From NCBI GenBank assembly GCA_028276125.1, contig JAPYWY010000104.1, positions 1 to 6,221 on the forward strand: DNA of 6,221 bases, in the 5' to 3' direction. The stretch's first letter is position 1. The number at the start of each line of letters is the position of its first letter. Source of the DNA: Pseudothermotoga sp. Lineage in GTDB: Bacteria; Thermotogota; Thermotogae; Thermotogales; DSM-5069. The translations under genes and the position numbers were made by a program. Shown here in pieces: positions 1 to 5,951 of the stretch. The notes under the pieces are model-generated. The model saw nothing but the letters and a program-made list of their open reading frames with translations, was not told the origin of the DNA and ran no database searches.

Positions 1-1110
1 CTCGTCCATGCTCGAACACAGAAAGATGTCGGCCTTCTTGAGAACTCTGCAGAAGCCCACAGCTTTGTGACCTCCCAGCACGAAGTTGGACCTTATCCAC
101 TGCAGCGGTTCGTCTGGGCTTTTTGCTTTTCTCATCCACTCTTCAAAAGTTCTTTCTCCAAAACCTTCCCTGCACTCTGCAACCAAAACGATCGTGCCGT
201 TGTCCTTCACCGCATGCGACGCGTTGTCCAATCCCTTCTGCGCTTGGTACAAGTTTACGTCTTTCGGAAAACCACCGCACGAAGCGATCACAACGTCGTA
301 CTTCTTTGCGATCGGAACTTTGTACATCGCGTCTATGTACTTGACACCCTCGCGATGAGCAGCTATGGGATGGCCTGCGACTGCCTTGACGATCTGTTTT
401 TTGCTGTTGAGAATGACGTTCACGATGAATCTGACGTTGGTCATGGCACCAGCCTCTTCTATGTCGAGCCTGACGGGACTGTTGATGTTACCAGCGATTG
501 CATTTTCCGAAAGCATGAGCGAGTGATTCTTCTCGATGGTCCTTTTGCTGCACACACCTGGCAGAAGTGCTTTGTAACCGCCACTGTATCCGACGAACCA
601 GTGCAGTTCAAGGTTACCCGTGGCGATGATCAGATCCGATTCAATGACTGGTCTGAAGACCTCTACGGGAGTTCCTCGACTTGTCTCACCGATGTACACA
701 CAGTTGTCGATGTCGTGGTTGATGCACTCGTATCTTTCAAACACTTCTTCACCAACGGCCTTCTTCATCTCTTCCTCGCTCATTTTTCTGTGGAAACCAA
801 GGCCAAACACGATCTTTATCTGTTCACGTTTCACGCCCGCTCTGTTCAGCTCCTCCAGGATCGGAGGGACAATGATGTGTGAAGGACTCGGCCGCGTGAG
901 ATCGCTCACCAGTATGGCGATCTTCCTTGGTTTCATGTTCTCAACGACTTGAGTCAACGTAGGGCTCGCGATGGGATTGTCCAAAGCCCTGCGGACTTCG
1001 CCGAATGGATCATCGACGCTTGGAAATTCCGTCTTAGGAGAAAGGAGTTCCGTGTGATCCGGAACTTCAAGCTGTAACTGTTTTTCACCGTATTTCAACG
1101 AGACTTTCAT
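1..1110 (-). CDS. larA: LarA-family nickel-dependent 2-hydroxyacid racemase/epimerase (3' end cut by window edge)
   Basis: 370 codons are open from ATG at 1110 to base 1 with no stop, so the C-terminus is missing (family length is a little over 420 residues). The family interconverts D- and L-2-hydroxyacids such as lactate, using a nickel-pincer nucleotide (NPN) cofactor. Visible landmarks are DLTRP (Arg73), GFHR (His107), a His at 170 just before GYSGGYK (Lys180, the position of the cofactor-linking lysine), TIEKNH (His196, the position of the nickel-binding histidine), and NLYQAQKG (Gln289, Lys292). These match the catalytic set known from Lactobacillus plantarum LarA, so the enzyme looks active. 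ATG 1110 is chosen because GAGGTGA lies 6 bases upstream, across the TGA of the preceding UxaA-type gene. Substrate is unknown: homologues act on lactate, malate, phenyllactate, 2-hydroxyglutarate or gluconate. The operon suggests an imported hydroxy(di)acid. The cofactor-making genes larB, larC and larE are not in the window. Family call firm, substrate open. Confidence 0.93.
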   Translation of the reverse strand, partial: MKVSLKYGEKQLQLEVPDHTELLSPKTEFPSVDDPFGEVRRALDNPIASPTLTQVVENMKPRKIAILVSDLTRPSPSHIIVPPILEELNRAGVKREQIKIVFGLGFHRKMSEEEMKKAVGEEVFERYECINHDIDNCVYIGETSRGTPVEVFRPVIESDLIIATGNLELHWFVGYSGGYKALLPGVCSKRTIEKNHSLMLSENAIAGNINSPVRLDIEEAGAMTNVRFIVNVILNSKKQIVKAVAGHPIAAHREGVKYIDAMYKVPIAKKYDVVIASCGGFPKDVNLYQAQKGLDNASHAVKDNGTIVLVAECREGFGERTFEEWMRKAKSPDEPLQWIRSNFVLGGHKAVGFCRVLKKADIFLCSSMDE

Positions 1111-1121
1111 TCGCTTTCACC

Positions 1122-2276
1122 TCACAGGGTGGGTTGGGTGAGATAGATGCCGAACTCGTGGTGTCTCAACATCTCACTCTTTGTTAACTTACCGTTGAGG
1201 ACTTCGATCAACTTCTGGAACAACCTTTCTCCAGCCTGCTGAATGGTTGTCTTTCCTTCGAGCACATCGCTCACATCCACGTCTATGTTGTCGCTCATCC
1301 TGCTGTAGGTCTTCGCGTTCGCGGTGACTTTGATCACGGGTGCTATGGCGCAACCTGTGGGTGTGCCCCGACCCGTCGTGAAGATCACCACCTGTGCGCC
1401 GCCGGCGACCATGCCACTGACCGATTCAACGTCGTGCCCCGGGCTGTCCATGAAATAGAGCCCACCCGTTGGTATCGGTTCGGCGTACTCGAGTACTCCC
1501 TTTAAGGGCTTCGTACCGGCTTTGTAGATAGCTCCAAGCGATTTTTCCTCCAGAGTAGTCAAGCCTCCAGTGATGTTTCCCGGCGTTGGGTTGACCCCGC
1601 GGATGTCTTCACCACCTGCGAGAGCGCTTTGCTCACACCTACTCACAAGTTCAAGCAATTTTTTCGCCACCTCTTCGTTCACGGCGCGCTTGATTAAGAG
1701 ATGTTCCGCTCCTATGATCTCCGTCGTTTCCGAAAAGACCACGGTCGCGCCCAAATCAACGAGCCTGTCCGCAACATACCCGACGACAGGGTTGGAGGCG
1801 ATTCCAGAAGTGGTATCTGAACCACCGCATTCGATGGCAACTGTGACGCTCGAAAGATCCGTTTCCACTTCCTTGATTTCATATTGTTCCATCATTCTCT
1901 GTAAGATCCGAACACCTTTCTCGATCGTTTTGAGCGTGCCACCCTCTTCTTGAATGATCAAACACTCGACAGGCTTTCCCGCCGCACGCACCGATTCGAA
2001 GATCTTCATCGTGGGAATTGTTTCACAACCTAGTCCAACGAACAGCACGCCCGCGACGTTCGGATTTGAAGCCATCCCCTTCAACACGTTCACAACTTTC
2101 TTCTCGTCGTCCTTCATGTGGTTACAACCGTGTTGGTTGTGAAGATAGACAACGTTTGGAAAATTGCTCGCTATCTCCTCAGCAGTTCTGGTAGCACATA
2201 TCACCGTTGGAACGACCAAGAAGTGGTTGCGAAAACCTATCTTTCCGTTTGGTCTGAGAAATCCTTTCAGCTTCAC
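1122..2276 (-). CDS. UxaA-family dehydratase/lyase, large (C-terminal) subunit
   Basis: A 384-residue protein matching the catalytic part of altronate/galactarate dehydratases and of the beta subunit of sulfolactate sulfo-lyase (SuyB). Members eliminate water, or sulfite in SuyB, from a hydroxyacid to give a 2-keto acid; UxaA itself is iron-dependent. Motifs in order are GFLRPNGKIGFRN (5-17), HNQHGCNH (46-53), GLGCE (81-85), QEEGGT (109-114), ECGGSDTTSGIASNP (149-163), SETTEIIGAEH (182-192), NPTPGNITGGLTTLEEKSLG (229-248), MDSPG (276-280), FTTGRGTPTG (299-308) and a C-terminal HHEFGIY (372-378). The length is complete for a stand-alone large subunit. The start is GTG at 2276, overlapping the TGA of the small-subunit gene as GTGA, with GAGGGGG 8 bases upstream; this predicts coupled translation and subunit assembly. 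Cytoplasmic, with no signal peptide. Altronate is only the family's default name. The malic enzyme and TTT neighbours favour a C3-C4 hydroxyacid such as tartrate, malate or sulfolactate. Confidence 0.94.
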   Translation of the reverse strand: MKLKGFLRPNGKIGFRNHFLVVPTVICATRTAEEIASNFPNVVYLHNQHGCNHMKDDEKKVVNVLKGMASNPNVAGVLFVGLGCETIPTMKIFESVRAAGKPVECLIIQEEGGTLKTIEKGVRILQRMMEQYEIKEVETDLSSVTVAIECGGSDTTSGIASNPVVGYVADRLVDLGATVVFSETTEIIGAEHLLIKRAVNEEVAKKLLELVSRCEQSALAGGEDIRGVNPTPGNITGGLTTLEEKSLGAIYKAGTKPLKGVLEYAEPIPTGGLYFMDSPGHDVESVSGMVAGGAQVVIFTTGRGTPTGCAIAPVIKVTANAKTYSRMSDNIDVDVSDVLEGKTTIQQAGERLFQKLIEVLNGKLTKSEMLRHHEFGIYLTQPTL

Positions 2277-2560
2277 GATCGATGCCCCCTCACACCACGC
2301 TGCCCAACAACGTTGTGTACATGAACGTATTGACCCTTCCTGATGTTCACTGTCGCAACACCGATGGCTTCACCGTACTTGACGACTTGGCCGCCTTGAG
2401 GGATGTCAACCAAGGCAAACTTGTGTCCGAACGGTACGTCCTCGAGCAACTCGATCGTGAATTTCTCTTCACCCAAACCAACGATGGCCCGCTGTCCCTT
2501 GGAAAGAGCCTTTATCGCGGTCGCCACGTTGTCCTTTTTTGAAAACGCTATGGCGTCCAT
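2273..2560 (-). CDS. UxaA-family dehydratase/lyase, small SAF-domain subunit
   Basis: A 95-residue SAF-domain protein corresponding to the N-terminal domain of fused UxaA, or to SuyA in sulfolactate sulfo-lyase. Counting from ATG 2560, the signature VPFGHKFAL runs from about 42 to 50, followed by KYGEAIG (61-67) and a closing GQYVHVHN (76-83). This domain is known to pack against the large subunit near its active site. It is encoded separately from the catalytic part but directly ahead of it, with a 4-base GTGA overlap, so the two gene products should form one enzyme. A GTG at 2569 is in frame and would add three residues. I prefer ATG 2560 because GAGGTG (2572-2567) then sits 6 bases upstream, whereas a start at GTG 2569 would lie inside that Shine-Dalgarno sequence. 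The split is a normal arrangement in this family, not a frameshift: the large gene has its own start and ribosome-binding site. Function beyond family membership depends on the partner. Confidence 0.9.
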   Translation of the reverse strand: MDAIAFSKKDNVATAIKALSKGQRAIVGLGEEKFTIELLEDVPFGHKFALVDIPQGGQVVKYGEAIGVATVNIRKGQYVHVHNVVGQRGVRGHRS

Positions 2561-2566
2561 CTTCAA

Positions 2567-2572
2567 CACCTC
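2567..2572 (-). promoter_or_regulatory. Ribosome-binding site of the SAF subunit, overlapping the malic enzyme stop
   Basis: GAGGTG on the minus strand, 6 bases before ATG 2560. It shares bases with the TGA stop (2573-2571) of the malic enzyme gene and contains an in-frame GTG (2569) that could be mistaken for the start. This decides the start of the small subunit. Ribosomes ending the malic enzyme would be positioned to re-initiate here. Confidence 0.75.
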
Positions 2573-3902
2573 ACGGAAGTTTGATCAATTTTGACCGAAC
2601 CAAGACTCTCTCCATCTCTCTACCCATGTTGATCCTTTCTCTGATCTTCTTCAAAAGCTCTTCGTCGGAGACTGGATTTCTTGCAACGCCCTGCTCGATC
2701 GCTTTCTTCGCCACTGCGAAGGCCTCCTCAACGTAGACTTCGCTCTCCTCCATCGTGGGCACTATGTACTCTTCGTGGATTCCCTTTCTGTACGCGAAGT
2801 CCGCTATAGCCTGAGCGGCTGCGATGCACATCTCGTCGGTCACTTTGCTGGCACGAACATCGAGCACGCCTCTGAAGATCGCTGGAAAACCGAGTGAGTT
2901 GTTCACTTGGTTTGGAAAATCGCTCCTACCAGTCGCAACGATCCTTGCACCGGCCTCTTTCGCTTCCCACGGCCAGATTTCTGGCACGGGGTTCGCACCG
3001 GCGAAGACGATGGCATCTCTGTTCATCTTCTTGATCCATTCGGGTTTGATCACACCCGGTCCACTCTTCGAATAGGCGATGCACACGTCTGCGCCGATCA
3101 GAGATTCTTCTATGCCTCCAACGATGTTGTCTGCGTTGGTCTTGATCCACATGCGCCTTGTAATGGAATCGAGTTGCTCTGCACGATCTTTCGTTATTAT
3201 TCCCTTCGAATCGACGACAAGAACGTTACCCAAATCCACACCCATCTTGACCAAGAGTCTGGCGAAGGCGTAGTTCGCACTGCCCGCACCTATGAGTGTG
3301 ATCTTCACTTCGTCTATCTTCTTGCCAACGATCCTCAACGCGTTGATCAATCCTGCCAACGTGATCGTCGCAGTACCTTGCTGATCGTCGTGGAACACGG
3401 GGATGGAGAGTTCTTCCTGGAGTCTTTCGAGAAGCTCGAAGCATTTCGGCTTTTCTACGTCCTCCAAGTTTATACCAGAAATGCTGGGTGAAAGCCATTT
3501 GCAGAACTGAACGATCTCTTCGATCTCTTTGGTACCCACGCAGAGGGCTAAAGCATCCACTCCGCCCAAGTATTTGAACAAGAGCGCCTTACCCTCCATC
3601 ACAGGCAAGCCCGCCTCTGGCCCTATGTCTCCCAAACCGAGTATCCTCGTACCATCGGTGACTATGGCGATCGTGTTTTCCTTGTTCGTGTACTCGTAAA
3701 CCTTCGAAGGATCCTTCACTATCTCTTGACAAACCTTCGCAACACCCGGTGTATACCAGATCGCAAAATCTTCGTACGATCTCACGGGCACCTTCGGCGC
3801 AGTTTGTATCTTTCCTTTGTAGAAAGGATGGAGTTTCAAAGCCTCCTCGGACGGTTTCTGAGCTTTCTTCAACAGTTCTTCGACGTTCTTCTTGTAATCC
3901 AT
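2571..3902 (-). CDS. Malic enzyme (malate dehydrogenase, oxaloacetate-decarboxylating, NAD(P)+)
   Basis: A 443-residue cytoplasmic enzyme that oxidatively decarboxylates L-malate to pyruvate and CO2 with reduction of NAD(P)+. The N-terminal malic domain (about 25-185) carries YTPGVA (Tyr50, catalytic), VTDGTRILGLGDIGP (81-95), VMEGKA (Lys105, catalytic), INLEDV (Glu147, Asp148, metal ligands) and HDDQQGTA (Asp172, Asp173). The NAD(P)-binding domain has GAGSANYAFARLL (205-217), VVDSKG (229-234), AGANPVPEIWPWEAKEAGAR (301-320) and GRSDFPNQVNNSLGFPAIFRG (325-345). It is longer than the minimal bacterial form of about 380-400 residues and has no phosphotransacetylase-like C-terminal extension as in E. 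coli MaeB. Cofactor choice cannot be read safely; Asp231 is the family-typical residue at the end of the second strand. ATG 3902 has GGAGGTG 6 bases upstream, 14 bases after tctB. It lies between transporter and lyase genes, which ties the operon to C4-acid catabolism. Some malic enzymes also decarboxylate oxaloacetate, which would suit a tartrate route. Confidence 0.96.
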   Translation of the reverse strand: MDYKKNVEELLKKAQKPSEEALKLHPFYKGKIQTAPKVPVRSYEDFAIWYTPGVAKVCQEIVKDPSKVYEYTNKENTIAIVTDGTRILGLGDIGPEAGLPVMEGKALLFKYLGGVDALALCVGTKEIEEIVQFCKWLSPSISGINLEDVEKPKCFELLERLQEELSIPVFHDDQQGTATITLAGLINALRIVGKKIDEVKITLIGAGSANYAFARLLVKMGVDLGNVLVVDSKGIITKDRAEQLDSITRRMWIKTNADNIVGGIEESLIGADVCIAYSKSGPGVIKPEWIKKMNRDAIVFAGANPVPEIWPWEAKEAGARIVATGRSDFPNQVNNSLGFPAIFRGVLDVRASKVTDEMCIAAAQAIADFAYRKGIHEEYIVPTMEESEVYVEEAFAVAKKAIEQGVARNPVSDEELLKKIRERINMGREMERVLVRSKLIKLP

Positions 3903-3916
3903 TCTTTACACCTCCA

Positions 3917-4372
3917 TCAGAAGAATAGTCCCCTCGGCAAAGGTACATGCAGTAGTTTTCCCAGCGCGTACCAGAAGATGAAAACGATCGCAACGTAACT
4001 GAACGAGAACAGAAGAAAGTGACTCGCCTTCAAACTCTTGCCAGCCAAGATCGCGAATATGACGATACCGAACAAGATGCTACCCAGCAGAAAACCTAAG
4101 ATCCAATCCATCACGTAGATCCACAGGAAGCTCAGAGCCGCGACGAGCAAGACATAAAACAAATCCTTCGTCGCGATGAACTTCGATTCACTCGTTCTGC
4201 GCTTCTTGAAGAGCACGATCGCCCTGACCAACAAGATCACCGTGAGGATCATCAAGAACACGAGCACGAATTGGGGAAACACGGCGGACAAATAGTTGTA
4301 TTGCCTTGTTTGATTGAGAAGAACGAGACTGAAAATCAAAAGGAAGATCGAGACCACCATGTCGGCGATCAT
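3917..4372 (-). CDS. tctB: Tripartite tricarboxylate transporter, small membrane subunit TctB
   Basis: A 151-residue integral membrane protein. Hydrophobic segments lie at about 5-20, 32-54, 71-88, 90-110 and 118-138. Segments three and four are nearly continuous, so four or five helices are possible. The family is poorly conserved, but three points support the call: a Phe-Pro just before the second helix (32-33), a short basic loop after it (KKRR, 56-59), and the C-terminal LLHVPLPRG, typical of TctB. With TctA it forms the membrane part of a sodium- or proton-driven importer fed by TctC. ATG 4372 overlaps the tctA stop as ATGA, and GGTGGTGAT sits about 5 bases upstream, so translation is probably coupled to tctA. 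Order in this operon is C-A-B, whereas many TTT loci are C-B-A. Identity is firm from size, topology and context. Confidence 0.92.
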   Translation of the reverse strand: MIADMVVSIFLLIFSLVLLNQTRQYNYLSAVFPQFVLVFLMILTVILLVRAIVLFKKRRTSESKFIATKDLFYVLLVAALSFLWIYVMDWILGFLLGSILFGIVIFAILAGKSLKASHFLLFSFSYVAIVFIFWYALGKLLHVPLPRGLFF

Positions 4373-5889
4373 TTCTGATCACCACCCGAAACAACGATAC
4401 GTTTTTTCAAGATGACTGGCCAAAGCAAGAAAAAGACCGACAGCACGATGAACACCCAACAGATCGGCCTGGTGATGAAGATCAGCCAAGGCTGTGGAAG
4501 TTTTCTTCCTATCAGTAGACCTTGGACGAGCCCAGACTCGATTATGGGACCCAGTATCAGACCCAGCGTTATGGGGCCAGCTTCAAAACCGAGTTTTCTC
4601 AAAACGAAACCGAGCAAGCCTAGTATGAGCATCGTGTACACATCGGAGATGCTGTTGCTCACACAGTAAGAACCGACCATGGTCAAGAAGATGACCGTCG
4701 GTGCGAGCAAGCTCAACGGGATCTTGGTTATGACCTTCGCCATCCCCCTTCCGAAGGCCAGACCAACTGGTACCATGACGAAGGTTGCGAGGATGACACC
4801 TGCGACGAAGGTGTAGACCACGTCAGCTCTTCTTGTGAACAACTCCGCACCAGGCCTCAGACCTTGCATCAAGAGAGCTCCGTACAGGATGGCATCCACG
4901 GGTGTGCCGGGAACTCCGAGCGTCATCAACGGGACGAAGCCTCCACCCACCACCGCGTTGTTCGAAGCCTCTGTGGCTATCACACCTTCGGCAACACCAG
5001 TTCCAAATTTTTCCGGATGCTTCGAAGTTCTCACAGCTTCACTGTAAGCAACCAAGTTCGCTATGTTTCCACCCGCACCCGGTAACACGCCTATGATGAA
5101 ACCGATGATCGAAGCCCTCAACAGATCGATTTGTTTCCTCATCACGTTGACGAATGTCTTCCACGCTAAACCCTTCTGAACTTTCGCCTCCTGATACAGC
5201 TGTTGCTTGGATTTGTTCAGTATCATCTCGATGACCTCAGGTATGCAGAACAGACCGACCAATGCTGGGATCAAGCCCACACCACCGATCAAATGGGGTA
5301 TGTTGAAGGTGAAGCGCACGTTGCCCCCAACGGGTGCAACACCTATCGTGCTGAGCAGAACACCTATCAAACCACCGATGAAACCCTTGAGGGTGTTACC
5401 ACGCGACAACGATGAGATCACCGTCAGACCAAAGATCCCAAGCCAAAAGTACTCGGGAGGTCCGAACTTCAGAGCTATGCGTGCGAGCATGGGCGCGAAG
5501 ATCAAGAACATGATCATACCGAAGAGGCCACCGTAGAGCGAGGAATACGTTGCTATCAATATGGCCTCCCAACCTCTACCTTGCTTGGCCATGGGATAAC
5601 CGTCGAAGGTGGTGCCTATGTTCGAGGGTGTACCCGGTGTTCTGAGCAGTATCGCCGAGAATGAACCACCGTATATCGCCGCCATGTAGAGCGAACCGAG
5701 GAAGACCAAACTGTCCGAAGCTGAGAGCCAGTAAGTTATGGGAAGAAACAGAGCCACACCCATCGTCGCGCTCAAACCTGGTAGTGCACCTATCACGAGG
5801 CCAACGCAGACGCCCCCCAACATCAGCAAGAGTGTCTTCACAACGAACAGATGGGCAAAACCGTAGGCAAGGTATTGAAGACTCGACAT
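4369..5889 (-). CDS. tctA: Tripartite tricarboxylate transporter, large membrane subunit TctA
   Basis: A 506-residue, full-length polytopic membrane protein with roughly 12 hydrophobic segments, the translocating subunit of a TTT secondary importer. The duplicated family signature is clear. The first half has GALPGLSATMGVALFLPIT (34-52) and YGGSFSAILLRTPGTPSNIG (73-92). The second half repeats it as GVLPGAGGNIANLVAYSEAV (267-286) and NNAVVGGGFVPLMTLGVPGT (310-329). The paired PG(L/A) and (T/V)PGTP loops are the probable substrate-binding regions. A hydrophilic stretch at about 225-258 is likely a cytoplasmic loop. ATG 5889 is the only plausible start: an in-frame TGA lies seven codons upstream. 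Its ribosome-binding site is a polypurine AAAGGGGGAAGAAA with the five G's 11 bases from ATG, longer spacing than at the downstream genes. A terminator-like hairpin precedes it. Known TTT substrates include citrate, tartrate, other carboxylates and sulfolactate; the sequence alone does not tell which is used here. Confidence 0.97.
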   Translation of the reverse strand: MSSLQYLAYGFAHLFVVKTLLLMLGGVCVGLVIGALPGLSATMGVALFLPITYWLSASDSLVFLGSLYMAAIYGGSFSAILLRTPGTPSNIGTTFDGYPMAKQGRGWEAILIATYSSLYGGLFGMIMFLIFAPMLARIALKFGPPEYFWLGIFGLTVISSLSRGNTLKGFIGGLIGVLLSTIGVAPVGGNVRFTFNIPHLIGGVGLIPALVGLFCIPEVIEMILNKSKQQLYQEAKVQKGLAWKTFVNVMRKQIDLLRASIIGFIIGVLPGAGGNIANLVAYSEAVRTSKHPEKFGTGVAEGVIATEASNNAVVGGGFVPLMTLGVPGTPVDAILYGALLMQGLRPGAELFTRRADVVYTFVAGVILATFVMVPVGLAFGRGMAKVITKIPLSLLAPTVIFLTMVGSYCVSNSISDVYTMLILGLLGFVLRKLGFEAGPITLGLILGPIIESGLVQGLLIGRKLPQPWLIFITRPICWVFIVLSVFFLLWPVILKKRIVVSGGDQK

Positions 5890-5908
5890 GCGGATTTCTT
5901 CCCCCTTT

Positions 5909-5942
5909 CAAATAAATAACCCGCACCCACGTGGGGTGCGGG
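5909..5942 (-). terminator. Terminator-like hairpin between tctC and tctA (probable read-through/attenuation site)
   Basis: On the minus strand, CCCGCACCC (5942-5934), loop CACGT (5933-5929) and GGGTGCGGG (5928-5920) form a perfect 9-base-pair GC-rich stem. It is followed at once by TTATTTATTTG (5919-5909), 8 U's in the first 10 RNA bases. The stem begins 9 bases after the tctC stop. It has the shape of an intrinsic terminator, but the U run is interrupted and the next gene is plainly in the same transport system, so partial termination or 3'-end protection of tctC mRNA is more likely than a full operon end. Whether it stops transcription is not shown by the sequence. Confidence 0.72.
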
Positions 5943-5951
5943 AGGGAACGA

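Noticed and set aside
67..882. Plus-strand open frame of 271 codons
   Set aside because: It lies antisense to the LarA-family gene, whose minus-strand frame is open from 1110 to 1 and shows all family motifs. The plus-strand product has no recognisable domain and is rich in Cys, His and Val-Asp runs typical of a shadow frame.
2273..2573. A frameshift or pseudogene splitting a fused UxaA
   Set aside because: Both parts have their own start and ribosome-binding site with a GTGA overlap, the domain boundary falls where the family is naturally divided, and all motifs are intact.
2907..3491. Plus-strand open frame of 194 codons
   Set aside because: It is antisense to the NAD(P)-binding half of the malic enzyme, where all motifs are intact; it is a codon-bias shadow.
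3589..3993. Minus-strand open frame of 134 codons over the malic enzyme start
   Set aside because: It is out of frame with the conserved malic enzyme and TctB, and its product is Arg/Gly/Glu-rich with no family features.
5890..5915. Internal promoter ahead of tctA (TTGAAA on the minus strand)
   Set aside because: TTGAAA is present, but the sequence 17 bases on (TGTCGA, inside tctA) does not resemble a -10 box.
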